From Ilyomonas sp965277535 (GTDB lineage Bacteria > Bacteroidota > Bacteroidia > Chitinophagales > Chitinophagaceae), in assembly GCA_965277535.1 (NCBI GenBank), contig OZ255825.1:3720001-3784000 (forward strand): a stretch of 64,000 nucleotides of DNA. Direction: 5' to 3'. Each line of letters starts with the position of its first letter. Position 1 is the first letter of the stretch. The notes below the pieces were generated by a model. That model saw only the letters and a program-made list of their open reading frames with translations, did not search any database and was not told the origin of the DNA. Shown here in pieces: positions 16,901-26,374 of this stretch. A program made the position numbers and the translations under genes.

Positions 16901-17860
16901 CTATGCCTGCATCTTCTTCAAATAATTATAACTATTGGTTACGTTTTGTACCGGTTGCGGTGCACCATCCTGCTCCACAAAAAAATACTTCATGCCCGAT
17001 TCAGCAGCATTGTCGAAAGCGCGTTTAAAGTCAACCACGCCTGTTCCCACTTCCGCAGGATTCATAGTAGCTTTATCAAGGTCTTTTACATGCCAAAGCG
17101 GGTAACGACCAGGATGCAATTTGAACAAAGCAACGGGGTCTTGCTTTGCTTTGGTAGCCCAGGCAAGGTCAAGTTCCATTTTTACAAGGTCTTTGTCCGT
17201 ATTGTTCAAAATATAATCAAACGGGCGATGACCTTCCACCTCATCAAATTCGGTGGTGTGGTTATGATAGGCAAACTGAACTCCATTCTTCTTACAGGCT
17301 TCACCCGATTTGCTAAACACTTCTACCGCCTTTTTAATTTCATCAAGGGTGCCTACCGGAATGCTTGAACAAACCAGATAGCTCAATCCGCCTTCGGCAG
17401 CATCGTCTGCCAGTTGTTGGTAATCATCCGTTAAGTTCAGCGTTTTAGGCGCTCCCTTCATTTTTTCCATATAGGCTTTTATTCTTGCTGAATCTTCCGC
17501 CGTTTTTGCCATCTTCATTATCTGCGCCATGGTAAACGGTGCACCACCCACATGTGCCGACCGCCAGTGCAAACCCGCCTCTTTCACCATCGCAGCAAAT
17601 TCTTTAGGTTTATAACCGTAAAAATTTCCTTTTGATGATCCGGCACTTTCTACCTCTTTGTAACCAATAGTAGCTAACTTTTGTAGCGTTCCTTTGGCAT
17701 CGGTGGTCATCAAATCTCCCAATGTGTACAATTGAAGACCAATAGGCGGCATGGCAGCCTTGTTTCCAAAAAAATTGTTATCGCTCACAAGTTTTGGCAA
17801 CACCAGGCTTGTTAAGGCAAGCATGCCTGATTGCTGCAAAAATTTTCTTCTGTTTGTCAT
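16901..17860 (-). CDS. Sugar phosphate isomerase/epimerase-like TIM-barrel protein, exported
   Basis: A 319-residue xylose-isomerase-like TIM barrel. The N-terminus MTNRRKFLQQSGMLALTS is a twin-arginine-type signal, so the protein is probably exported. Family segments include GLQLYTLGDLM, GYKEVESAGS, FAYHNHTTEF (metal-binding His/Glu), MELDLAWATKA, PLWHVKDLDK and FFVEQDG. These fit the broad isomerase/epimerase family, widespread in Bacteroidota next to sugar genes. The reaction is unknown. It is followed 180 bp upstream by the deacetylase-fold gene on the same strand, but no operon link is evident. Confidence 0.82.
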   Translation of the reverse strand: MTNRRKFLQQSGMLALTSLVLPKLVSDNNFFGNKAAMPPIGLQLYTLGDLMTTDAKGTLQKLATIGYKEVESAGSSKGNFYGYKPKEFAAMVKEAGLHWRSAHVGGAPFTMAQIMKMAKTAEDSARIKAYMEKMKGAPKTLNLTDDYQQLADDAAEGGLSYLVCSSIPVGTLDEIKKAVEVFSKSGEACKKNGVQFAYHNHTTEFDEVEGHRPFDYILNNTDKDLVKMELDLAWATKAKQDPVALFKLHPGRYPLWHVKDLDKATMNPAEVGTGVVDFKRAFDNAAESGMKYFFVEQDGAPQPVQNVTNSYNYLKKMQA

Positions 17861-18040
17861 GGCAAATTTTTTAACGATAATAAGATGGTTTATAAAACAT
17901 GCTAACTTACTGATAAGTTATTACTGTATTGTAATCACCACAAAAATAAATGATGATTCCCTTACCGACAATGTTTTGCGCCCTTGCTCGTATTCTTCAC
18001 CAACGTGATAGCAGAGAGTTGTATCAATAGCATTCTACAT

Positions 18041-19714
18041 TCACTTCTCTTCATCCAGCTTCAAAACAATCTTATTATTGGTTGGGCCAATTTTAAATGA
18101 TGTATTGTTTGCTGATTTTATAAACATGCCTTCGTTAGCACTAACCGTATAAGTAAAACCTTCAAACTTACAAGCGATATTTCGGGATTGAATATTAGTA
18201 AAAGGAAGTTGCGCATTGGGCGCAGAAGAAAAATCTAAATACCAATTTACTGATGCTGCGTCTTCCAAACGAATCGTACAATTTCTCTCATTACAATCAA
18301 TAATAAATTTTCCCTGCGCTGATTGCAACTGCCATACAATTTGCAAATCACCCTTTTTGTTTTTGTACACTTTTACACTATCACCTTTCAACAAAACTTC
18401 TTTCCCATCTATCGTTGCTTCAAAACGCAAGCCGGCAAACAGGTTACTATCACTCCATAAATAACCATCCACAAAAGGCAGCGTAAAAAATTTGCATTCA
18501 TTTTCTGTTACAGGTTTTGTTTCATAAAGTGATGGAAAATTTTCATTGAACAAATGAATATCCCGAATGCGCAAGCCGCCCTCTTCCCACAAAAAATTCA
18601 TGCGGTAAAAACGACTGTCATACCAAACCGTTTTCTTATTGCTTCCCTCTACATCTTTGTTTACTGTAACAGCCGTTGGTGGCGTCAATGTATAATGGCT
18701 TGTAAACCACTTGCCCGACTCACCCAATGTTTGCATAACAATTTTATGTTCATCACGCAACTGCGCAATCAATCGCATTTGTATTTCAAAACCATGTTGC
18801 ATCGCTTTCCATGTAAAAGAGTTTTCCTGCCCTGCCTGTGTGTAAGCAAAAGCCAATGGTTCACCATCAATCATTTGTTGAAAAAACCAATGCACCCATG
18901 CAGAATCGCCACCACCAAAAGGATAGACGGGTTCTAATGTTACCACGCCCTGCCGTTCATTACCCAAACCGTTATCATACTGACGAACAGGGTCGCTGCC
19001 CAGCATCCTGAAAACAGGAACGGGTATTTGTTTTGCCTTGTTTTGTGCAGGCATATATGCATTTAATTTGCTGGGATAATACGCTCCGTTCCAATAACCA
19101 CCCCACAATGTATAACCATCCGTGCCATACTGATCTTTGCAATTGCCCGATGCTACAATGTGATATTTTTGGTACATATAGTTCAGCGAGTACGCATCAA
19201 TAAACCACGAGCTCACTGATGCCGGATAATAGCCAAAAGTTGTTTTAAAATCTTTCATGTACGTATCAATCAGCTTGATGCGTTCTGCCGGCGTGTAGCC
19301 AGTTGAAAAACCAATGTTCGCACGCCAGTCCCAAGGATATTTACCGCGCCAATGTAAGCCCGCATGTTCAACCAGCGGTTGCGGAATTTCCCACCACGCG
19401 CCGATTTCAAATTCATCTTTTGGCAAACCGAGCATCAGCTTTTGGTAACGACTGTCCATCAGCGCATCATATTGCAACAGGAACGTTCCCTTTAAATGAT
19501 ATTGCTTCAACAACTCTACCTGTTTTACTACTGTTTGGTACAATACATCTTCTGTAATGCTTGCATCTCTTGGCTCCAGTAAGCGAATAAAGTTTACAAT
19601 GTTTACAATGCGTGGGGCCGATGATCTTGTTGTATTTCTAACTGTTTGTGCCCTTGATAAATTGGTAAAACACATACAGGCAAGCAAGCAAAAACCAGTA
19701 AAATAAATCTTCAT
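18041..19714 (-). CDS. Secreted protein with a deacetylase-like barrel, function unknown
   Basis: About 557 residues from the chosen start. The signal peptide MKIYFTGFCLLACMCFTNLS ends at RAQT. The N-terminal half (VNIVNFIRLLEPRD, LKQYHLKGTFLLQYDAL, DEFEIGAWWEIPQPLVEHAG, SSWFIDAYSL) looks like the (beta/alpha) barrel of polysaccharide deacetylase / glycoside hydrolase families. The C-terminal part is strand-rich. I cannot name the family or place all catalytic residues. The start at 19714 is preferred over 19741 because the signal peptide begins there. A perfect 21-bp hairpin lies 184 bp upstream. Confidence 0.55.
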   Translation of the reverse strand: MKIYFTGFCLLACMCFTNLSRAQTVRNTTRSSAPRIVNIVNFIRLLEPRDASITEDVLYQTVVKQVELLKQYHLKGTFLLQYDALMDSRYQKLMLGLPKDEFEIGAWWEIPQPLVEHAGLHWRGKYPWDWRANIGFSTGYTPAERIKLIDTYMKDFKTTFGYYPASVSSWFIDAYSLNYMYQKYHIVASGNCKDQYGTDGYTLWGGYWNGAYYPSKLNAYMPAQNKAKQIPVPVFRMLGSDPVRQYDNGLGNERQGVVTLEPVYPFGGGDSAWVHWFFQQMIDGEPLAFAYTQAGQENSFTWKAMQHGFEIQMRLIAQLRDEHKIVMQTLGESGKWFTSHYTLTPPTAVTVNKDVEGSNKKTVWYDSRFYRMNFLWEEGGLRIRDIHLFNENFPSLYETKPVTENECKFFTLPFVDGYLWSDSNLFAGLRFEATIDGKEVLLKGDSVKVYKNKKGDLQIVWQLQSAQGKFIIDCNERNCTIRLEDAASVNWYLDFSSAPNAQLPFTNIQSRNIACKFEGFTYTVSANEGMFIKSANNTSFKIGPTNNKIVLKLDEEK

Positions 19715-19897
19715 TTTTTGCAATGATATTTTATGGGGCAACTGTTGCTGAGCAAGATAGAATTTATTTTGTGTGGTTTTGTTTTGTAGCTTTTAGTAGT
19801 TGAATAACTATAATGCTGTTACTCCGGCTTTTTGTTATAAAAGCAAAGCATTCACGGGGGCAAAAAAGCTATCCGTAAGGTAATTCGGCATAAAGCC

Positions 19898-19943
19898 TAT
19901 ACATAACACAGGTGCTGATATGTCAGCACCTGTGTTATGTATA
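19898..19943. terminator. Perfect hairpin with 21-bp arms
   Basis: Arms 19898-19918 and 19923-19943 are perfectly complementary around a 4-base loop (TATG); the core is ACACAGGTGCTGA / TCAGCACCTGTGT. It lies 48 bp beyond the stop of the minus-strand helicase gene, so it is probably a transcription terminator. Neither flank has a T-tract, so a protein-bound palindrome is possible. Confidence 0.6.
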
Positions 19944-19990
19944 AATTATAATTGCCTGAATGCTTTCTTACAATGCTTACAAACTGCTCA

Positions 19991-21238
19991 TTATACGTTT
20001 ACAAGCGGTCCTCTGCTTTTGTTGAAAGAGCCTCTTTTTGGCTTAGCATAAGTATGTTGTGAACGGCCATTGTTATTTTTTTCTCGTTGAACAGTTTCAA
20101 CCGAATGCACCACTTTATAAGGATGTTCTTCTACTACCGGGATGGTTTGTGCAGTAAGCCGGACAATGTCCTTTAAGTATGCCTTTTCTTCCCTGTCGCA
20201 AAACGAAAAAGCCTTACCGCTCGCACCGGCGCGTCCTGTACGACCAATGCGGTGTACATACGTTTCAGGCACATTCGGCAAATCGAAATTAATAACGTGC
20301 GTAAGGTTATCTACATCAATACCACGGGCTGCAATATCGGTAGCTACCAATACTTTCAACCTGCCGCTTTTAAAGTTCAGCAAAGCACGCTGCCTTGCGT
20401 TCTGTTCCTTGTCGCCGTGGATGGCATCAGCTTTTATGTTTGCTTTGTTCAATGCTTTGGCTATGCGGTCGGCACCATGCTTGGTGCGTGCAAACACCAG
20501 TGAGCGCTTGATGTCATTTTCCTGTAACAAATGCTGCAGCAGCGATTGTTTGTCCTTCTTATTCACCATATACACCGATTGGTCTATCGTTTCTACGGTA
20601 GAAGAAACCGGCGTTACCACTATCTGCACAGGTTGCTGCAACAGTACATTGGCAAGGCTTTGTATTTGCGGTGGCATGGTGGCAGAGAAAAACAAGGTTT
20701 GTTTTTGCTCAGGTAATACCTGAATCACTTTCTTTACATCGTTGATGAAACCCATGTCCAGCATACGGTCTGCTTCATCAAGCACAAACATTTGGAGATA
20801 GTCCAGATGTACATATCCCTGCCGCATAAGGTCGAGCAGGCGACCCGGTGTTGCGATTAATATGTCCACACCGCTTCTGATAGAGATTACCTGCCTGGCT
20901 TGTGGCACGCCGCCATAAATTACTTCATGCTTTATCCCGGTGTACCTGCCATAGGCCGTAAAGCTTTCATCTATCTGCATAGCCAGTTCACGGGTAGGCG
21001 TAAGAACCAGGCCGCGGGTATAACGGTAGCCCCCGATTTTTTCTTTACAAAGATTTTGAAGCATGGGTATGGCAAACGCTGCCGTTTTTCCGGTACCGGT
21101 TTGGGCACAGCCCAGAATGTCTTTTCCCTGCAGGGCTACCGGTATAGCTTGCTGCTGTATGGGTGTTGGTAAATTGTATCCTTCTGTCTTAAGAGCCTTT
21201 AAAATAGGCTCTATAAGATCTAATTGTTGAAAATTCAA
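19991..21238 (-). CDS. rhlE: DEAD-box ATP-dependent RNA helicase, RhlE-like
   Basis: Remodels RNA duplexes in the cytoplasm using ATP. All core motifs are visible: Q-motif PTPIQQQAIP (25-34), Walker A AQTGTGKT (45-52), PTRELA (81-86), DEAD (154-157), SAT (185-187), then ATDIAARGIDV and HRIGRTGRAG. The 415-residue length with a short basic tail (KPKRGSFNKSRG) fits RhlE proteins. The start at 21238 (MNFQQLDLIEPIL) matches the family. A dispersed 11-mer overlaps codons near 20698-20708. Such genes are often cold-inducible; nothing in the sequence confirms that here. Confidence 0.9.
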   Translation of the reverse strand: MNFQQLDLIEPILKALKTEGYNLPTPIQQQAIPVALQGKDILGCAQTGTGKTAAFAIPMLQNLCKEKIGGYRYTRGLVLTPTRELAMQIDESFTAYGRYTGIKHEVIYGGVPQARQVISIRSGVDILIATPGRLLDLMRQGYVHLDYLQMFVLDEADRMLDMGFINDVKKVIQVLPEQKQTLFFSATMPPQIQSLANVLLQQPVQIVVTPVSSTVETIDQSVYMVNKKDKQSLLQHLLQENDIKRSLVFARTKHGADRIAKALNKANIKADAIHGDKEQNARQRALLNFKSGRLKVLVATDIAARGIDVDNLTHVINFDLPNVPETYVHRIGRTGRAGASGKAFSFCDREEKAYLKDIVRLTAQTIPVVEEHPYKVVHSVETVQREKNNNGRSQHTYAKPKRGSFNKSRGPLVNV

Positions 21239-22192
21239 AGTAATAAAAAATTAAAAGTCATAAATGTCAACGTCTGTTCTTTGCGAATGAAATTTATAAA
21301 GAAAGCGTTGTGATTGTTTTGTAATGCCCACGTTATTCCTGTTATCTAACGAAGCTGGAGAAGAAGATAATTCAATAGCAAAAGGAGTAATTGAGTAATA
21401 AGATTGCGAATGTACGTCATTATATGATAAGGGTTTGTAAAAGAGTAAAAGGTTCAGCAGAGCATACAGAAAGATAAGTACAAATTACAAAGAATGGAAT
21501 CGCAATCTGTGATATGGATTTGAACCTGTTTACAACTCATAAATCTTCCGTCGCAGCGAGGTATTCATTAAATCGCAGCGGAGTCTTCACCACAATACTT
21601 TTTGTGTGTTGGCATGAACCCCTTGCGGTACACTTTGTGCACCTGTCTCTTAACTATGTCGGTAGGCAAACAGCATAGTAAGGATGCTCTCCCGATTCTG
21701 TGAAGTTTTACAAAAAAGCCTTGACGAAATTTGCAACCATAAGTGTTCGAAACATGATTCTTCGCATAAAAAGCTAAGTAGAATACTCAATCTGTTACAC
21801 GTAAATCATCAAGGTCTAACTGTTCTTAACCGCAGTACCACAAAAGTACAATCAAGGCACAACAAACGGATGTGCTGCATATCATCCGTTCTTGATCTTT
21901 TTTGCTCCTTTTTTACATCAAGGGAAAAAAGGAGGAGAATAAGTAGGTATATTGTAAACAGGTTTCGAACACTTACAGTTTGCAACTTCGCCACATTTAT
22001 CCTTACGTCTTTTACTTCGTGATACAATAGTTATAAATTAAAACGCAAAGCCAGCGAAGCTTACACGCTATGCCGGGCTGCAGGGGGGATTCTAAATCAT
22101 TGCATATAAAAGGATGGCTTTTTTTAATAAAAATAGAAAGGTCATTATATTTGAAGGCTGCTGTAGCATCAACCAAACTTTTTTTAAAATAC
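21239..22192. other. 954-bp region without a convincing gene
   Basis: Between the helicase and the restriction-modification gene. Short open frames (for example 21684-22022, plus strand) show Cys/Arg-rich, unfamiliar sequence and no homology signal that I recognise. I see hairpins at 21866-21889 (ACGGATG/CATCCGT) and 21905-21934 (CTCCTTTTTT/AAAAAAGGAG) and a promoter-like box near 22146. It could hold a small RNA, decayed genes or just spacer. Confidence 0.4.
22146..22153 (+). promoter_or_regulatory. Candidate Bacteroidota -7 box (TATATTTG)
   Basis: TATATTTG matches the Bacteroidota consensus TAnnTTTG and lies 40 bp before the preferred ATG (22193) of the restriction-modification gene. No clear -33 TTG was found, so confidence is modest. 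Confidence 0.35.
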
Positions 22193-24499
22193 ATGACGCT
22201 TTCTCAATATCTCGACAATCTGAACCGTCGTTACCAGACAGGCATTAGCCGTGAACATTCTTATCGCGGTGATTTACAAACTTTGTTAGAATCCATTGTT
22301 CCTGATGTATTGGTTACGAATGAGCCGCAGCGTGTGGCTTGCGGTGCGCCGGATTATATATTAACAAGAAAGAGCATCCCGGTTGGATACGTGGAAGCGA
22401 AAGACTTGGGGGCTGATGTAAACAGCAAATCTTTTAAAGAACAATTTGACCGTTATAAGGCATCGCTTACCAACCTGATATTTACCAATTATATTGACTT
22501 TCATTTATACCGCGATGGTGTGTTTGTTACCAGCATCAGCTTAGGTAATATAATACACGGACAGGTAGCAGCACTGCCCCAACACTTTGATACGTTTACC
22601 AACCTCATTAAAGATTTTAGTATTCAGAGCGGGCAAACCATTAAAAGTCCGAAGAAGCTGGCGGAGATGATGGCAGGTAAAGCGCGGATGCTAAGCGAAG
22701 TGATAAAGGAAGCTCTTACATCGGATGAAAAAAACGATGACAACAGCACGCTGAAAGACCAGATGAACGGCTTTCAGCAAATACTGATACATGATATAAC
22801 GCCAAAAGAGTTTGCTGATATTTATGCGCAAACCGTAGCCTATGGCATGTTTGCGGCAAGACTGCACGATCCTACATTGCCGACCTTTAGCCGGCAGGAA
22901 GCGGCAGAATTAATACCGAAAACAAACCCTTTTTTGCGCAAGCTGTTTGGCTACATAGCCGGACCCGATATAGACGGGCGCATTTTGTGGATTGTAGATG
23001 GACTGGCGGATATATTTCGCGCTACGGATATAGCGGCGTTGCTGTCTAACTTTGGCAGAAGTACACAAACAAGCGACCCGATTATTCATTTTTATGAAAC
23101 CTTCCTGAGTGAGTATGATCCTAAGCTGCGCAAGGCACGTGGCGTATGGTACACGCCGGAACCGGTGGTAAACTTTATAGTACGCGCTGTTGATGATATA
23201 CTGAAAGATGAGTTTGGACTGAAAGACGGGCTGGCCGACACCACGAAAATTACGATAAAAACAAAAGGAGCGACGAAAGCCACGGCTGATATGCGCTCGA
23301 AAATAAAAGAGGTGGAAGTGGAACAGGAAGTGCACAAAGTGCAGATATTAGACCCTGCTACCGGCACAGGAACTTTTCTTGCCGAAGTGGTTAAACAAAT
23401 ACACAGCAGGTTTAAAGGACAGCAAGGCATCTGGAGCAATTATGTGGAGAACCATTTGATACCACGTCTGAATGGTTTTGAATTGCTGATGGCAAGCTAT
23501 GCAATGGCGCATTTAAAGCTGGATTTATTACTAACCGAAACGGGCTACAAACCAAAGAAAGAACAGCGGTTTAAAATCTTTCTGACGAATAGTTTGGAAG
23601 AACATCACCCGGATGCAGGAACCTTGTTTGCCAACTGGCTGAGTGATGAAGCGAATGAAGCGAGCCGGATAAAACGCGATACGCCGGTGATGGTAGTGAT
23701 TGGGAATCCGCCGTATAGTGTAAGCAGCACTAATAAAAGTGAATGGATAGAAAACTTGGTAAGCGATTATAAGAAAAATTTAAACGAAAGAAATATACAA
23801 CCACTATCTGATGATTATATTAAGTTCATTCGGTTTGGGCAACACTTTATTGATAAGAATGGAGAAGGCATATTAGCTTATATTTCTAATAATAGTTTTA
23901 TTGATGGCTTAATACATAGGCAGATGCGAAAGCATTTGTTAGAAAGCTTTGACAAGATTTATATTCTGGATTTGCATGGTAATGCAAAGAAAAAAGAAGT
24001 AGCACCAGATGGAAGCATTGATGAGAATGTGTTTGATATTATGCAAGGCGTTTCTATCAATTTATTTGTGAAGACAGGAAAGAAAAAGAAAGATGAAACA
24101 GGACGTATTTTAGAGTGTAGTTTGTTCGGAAAAAGAGAAATTAAATATGACTATTTAATAAAGAATACTATCAAAGCAATTAAATGGGAAGAACTTAATT
24201 ATTCTGAACCCAACAATTTCTTTACAAGAAAAAACTTTGAACAGATTGATTCATATCAACGAGGTATTAAAGTATCTGAATTGTTTTTGATAAATAATGT
24301 AGGATTAGTAACGGCAAGAGACAATTTTACTATTTATGATAAAAAAGATGAGCTTGAAGATACGATTAAGCAATTTTTAAATCTTGAGGAAGACATAGCA
24401 AGAACACGATTTCAATTAGGCACAGATTCAAGGGATTGGAAAATCAGTTTTGCCAAAATGATTTACAAAATAGCTATCCAACGAAAGGTGATTTTGTAA
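22193..24499 (+). CDS. Type ISP/IIG-like restriction-modification protein, N-terminal part (frameshifted gene)
   Basis: Contains a likely nuclease domain at the N-terminus (GAPDYILTRK, then GYVEAKDLG: Asp54, Glu68, Lys70 form a PD-(D/E)xK pattern). An N6-adenine methyltransferase follows, with motif I DPATGTGTFL (from about 387) and motif IV NPPY (from about 505). The target-recognition part follows but the frame shifts near 24450, giving a foreign tail (KMIYKIAIQRKVIL) and a stop at 24499. The protein continues in another frame to 25377. ATG 22193 (MTLSQYLDNL) is preferred to the upstream open codons from 22070. No separate methyltransferase, specificity or helicase gene is nearby, so one polypeptide would both cut and modify DNA. 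Confidence 0.8.
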   Translation: MTLSQYLDNLNRRYQTGISREHSYRGDLQTLLESIVPDVLVTNEPQRVACGAPDYILTRKSIPVGYVEAKDLGADVNSKSFKEQFDRYKASLTNLIFTNYIDFHLYRDGVFVTSISLGNIIHGQVAALPQHFDTFTNLIKDFSIQSGQTIKSPKKLAEMMAGKARMLSEVIKEALTSDEKNDDNSTLKDQMNGFQQILIHDITPKEFADIYAQTVAYGMFAARLHDPTLPTFSRQEAAELIPKTNPFLRKLFGYIAGPDIDGRILWIVDGLADIFRATDIAALLSNFGRSTQTSDPIIHFYETFLSEYDPKLRKARGVWYTPEPVVNFIVRAVDDILKDEFGLKDGLADTTKITIKTKGATKATADMRSKIKEVEVEQEVHKVQILDPATGTGTFLAEVVKQIHSRFKGQQGIWSNYVENHLIPRLNGFELLMASYAMAHLKLDLLLTETGYKPKKEQRFKIFLTNSLEEHHPDAGTLFANWLSDEANEASRIKRDTPVMVVIGNPPYSVSSTNKSEWIENLVSDYKKNLNERNIQPLSDDYIKFIRFGQHFIDKNGEGILAYISNNSFIDGLIHRQMRKHLLESFDKIYILDLHGNAKKKEVAPDGSIDENVFDIMQGVSINLFVKTGKKKKDETGRILECSLFGKREIKYDYLIKNTIKAIKWEELNYSEPNNFFTRKNFEQIDSYQRGIKVSELFLINNVGLVTARDNFTIYDKKDELEDTIKQFLNLEEDIARTRFQLGTDSRDWKISFAKMIYKIAIQRKVIL

Positions 24500-25377
24500 G
24501 GATAGATTATCGCCCATTTGATCAAAAATGGACATTTTATACTCGTAAATCTAAAGGCTTTTATAGTTATCCGAGATTCGATATAATGCAGCATTTATTA
24601 AGAACGAATGTTGCATTGATTGTTCCGAAACAAGCAATAAATGGGTTTCATCACGTTTTCATTTCAAAACTCATCTCTGATAAAAACTTCATTGATACTG
24701 CTGGTCAATTTGGAGCAGGAAATGTATTTCCTCTTTACTTATATCCTGAAAAAACAACCCAACAATCCTTCACCGAACAACCCGAACGCACGCCCAATCT
24801 TAACATGGCGATTGTTGGGAAAATAGCGGACAGTATCAACCATGTTTTCCTGCCGGATGAAAATATTGTATGCGATTTACCGGCAGGTAAAGACGGGCAT
24901 TTTTCACCGCTTAATTTGTTGGATTATATCTATGGTGTTCTTCACAGCCCAAACTATAGAGAGAAATACAAAGAGTTTTTAAAGATAGATTTTCCTCGTG
25001 TTCCGTACCCGAAAGATGCGGCTACCTTCTGGCAATTGGCAAAGCTGGGTGGCGGGTTGCGAAGCATTCATTTATTAGAATCGCCTGTCGTGAATCAATA
25101 CATTACGCAATACCCAATAGATGGCAATAACGAAGTAAGCAAAGTGAAGTATGAGGATGGAAAGGTGTACATTAACGAGACACAGTATTTTGATAACGTG
25201 CCAATAGTAGCATGGCAGTTTTATATCGGTGGTTACCAGCCCGCGCAAAAGTGGCTGAAAGACAGGAAAGGGCGGGACTTGAACTTTGATGATATTTTGC
25301 ATTATCAAAAAATTATTGTGGCGCTGAGCGAAACGGATAGGCTGATGAAAGAGATTGGTAAAATTGAAATTGAATAA
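24436..25377 (+). CDS. Type ISP/IIG-like restriction-modification protein, C-terminal part (after frameshift)
   Basis: Continues the preceding gene in a different frame. From about 24453 the sequence reads QNDLQNSYPTKGDFVRIDYR, then PFDQKWTFYTRKSKGFYSY, the target-recognition signature of type ISP/Eco57I-like enzymes. It continues with LNLLDYIYGVLHSPNYREKY and IPRVPYPKDA-type segments (here FPRVPYPKDA) and ends NFDDILHYQKIIVALSETDR. The ATG at 24436 is probably not a natural start. One missing base near 24453 (within agttttgccaaaatg) would join both parts into a protein of about 1,060 residues. The break means the enzyme is inactive, phase-variable or affected by a sequence error. Confidence 0.78.
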   Translation: MENQFCQNDLQNSYPTKGDFVRIDYRPFDQKWTFYTRKSKGFYSYPRFDIMQHLLRTNVALIVPKQAINGFHHVFISKLISDKNFIDTAGQFGAGNVFPLYLYPEKTTQQSFTEQPERTPNLNMAIVGKIADSINHVFLPDENIVCDLPAGKDGHFSPLNLLDYIYGVLHSPNYREKYKEFLKIDFPRVPYPKDAATFWQLAKLGGGLRSIHLLESPVVNQYITQYPIDGNNEVSKVKYEDGKVYINETQYFDNVPIVAWQFYIGGYQPAQKWLKDRKGRDLNFDDILHYQKIIVALSETDRLMKEIGKIEIE

Positions 25378-25825
25378 GGTATGAACGAAAGAGAATATTT
25401 TGGAATAAGGAAACGGTTTGGTAGTGCTCTGAGATGTATGATGACTGAATTCTACTGGTCCGGTGTCCTCACCGACCAGAACGTTTTTCGGTTTGTAAGG
25501 ACACGAACAGATAGCTAAAATTGTTCTTGTTTTTGTCCATCATACATTTCAGAGCACAACCAACGGTTTATTAAGAAAGACAATCATTTTACTATAGAAA
25601 ATTTTAAAGGAGCTTTTTACTCTTTTATCAAGGGTTAGAGAGGCAAGGGTATTTTCGCCGCGATCTTCGGGGTGTTAGCGCAACGCATCCCGAAGTAAAG
25701 GAGGGAAGTCTATCTCCAATAGATTGCCTAACTCAATATTTTTACTTCAGACGGTTAAAATAAAAGGTAATATTTTATCGTTTGTTAGCTGTCCATATTT
25801 GATTTTTTTAAAACTAACAAACCTT
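25378..25825. other. Spacer carrying a foldback element after the restriction-modification gene
   Basis: Most of the spacer is an inverted-repeat element (25418-25563, separate entry). The remainder, to 25825, holds an AT-rich leader with a weak CATATTTG box near 25793, possibly the promoter of the beta-barrel gene. No gene is seen. Confidence 0.45.
25418..25563. repeat. Foldback (MITE/REP-like) element with 26-bp inverted ends
   Basis: The left end (25418-25443, core GTGCTCTGAGATGTATGATG) and right end (25538-25563, core CATCATACATTTCAGAGCAC) are inverted with about two mismatches. Inside are nested palindromes: CTGGTCCGGTG/CACCGACCAG at 25455-25479 and GTGTCCT/AGGACAC. No coding capacity. 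Structure suggests a non-autonomous mobile or REP-type element. Confidence 0.6.
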
Positions 25826-26368
25826 ATGAGTAGAGCATTACTCATCTCCTTCGTTTTATTTTTTTCGTTACGACAGGCAAATGCACAATTGGGTGCAATG
25901 AAGCTGGTTGGGAAGGATACCAAAGATTATACAATGGGTTTTGGGGCGTTTGTAAAGACGGGTGTTCCCGTTTCGGATGGCAGTACCCTTACGCTCGAAT
26001 TAGGTGCGAACATTTTTCTTCTAAATGATGGTTATGGAAGTGCCGATGGTACCATTATGTGCCCGTTAAAAGCGGGGTACCGATATACACTGAATAAAGC
26101 CGGCACCGGATTTTATGTTGAGCCGCAGGTTGGCTTTAACCTTTTTGGAGCAACGTCAGTTTATGATGATAATGGCAAACTGCAGAATTTAAAATACCAC
26201 GGAGTTGTATTGGCTGCCGGAGCGGGTTACCTGTTTACTGCCTGGAACGCGCCTTTTGATGTAAATCTTCGTTATGAGACGGTGATGGCTCACGGTGGTT
26301 CAAATAACTTAATCAGCCTGGGGATATGCCGTTTTATCAGCTTTGGAAGAAGAGAGCCGAGAGACTAA
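25826..26368 (+). CDS. Putative outer-membrane beta-barrel protein
   Basis: From the preferred ATG at 25826 the product is about 180 residues. The signal peptide MSRALLISFVLFFSLRQANA is followed by QLGAM. The mature part alternates hydrophobic and polar residues in strand-like blocks (YTMGFGAFVKTGVPV, STLTLELGANIFLL, AGTGFYVEPQVGFNLFG, LKYHGVVLAAGAGYLF, FDVNLRYETVMAHGG) and ends near an aromatic (RFISFG). This fits a small eight-stranded barrel. No specific family is recognised. The frame is open from 25724, but the upstream part does not look like a signal peptide. It lies between two foldback elements. Confidence 0.6.
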   Translation: MSRALLISFVLFFSLRQANAQLGAMKLVGKDTKDYTMGFGAFVKTGVPVSDGSTLTLELGANIFLLNDGYGSADGTIMCPLKAGYRYTLNKAGTGFYVEPQVGFNLFGATSVYDDNGKLQNLKYHGVVLAAGAGYLFTAWNAPFDVNLRYETVMAHGGSNNLISLGICRFISFGRREPRD

Positions 26369-26374
26369 TTAAAA

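Noticed and set aside
21684..22022. 112-codon plus-strand frame in the gene-free region
   Set aside because: Cys/Arg/Ser-rich composition and no recognisable motif; probably chance.
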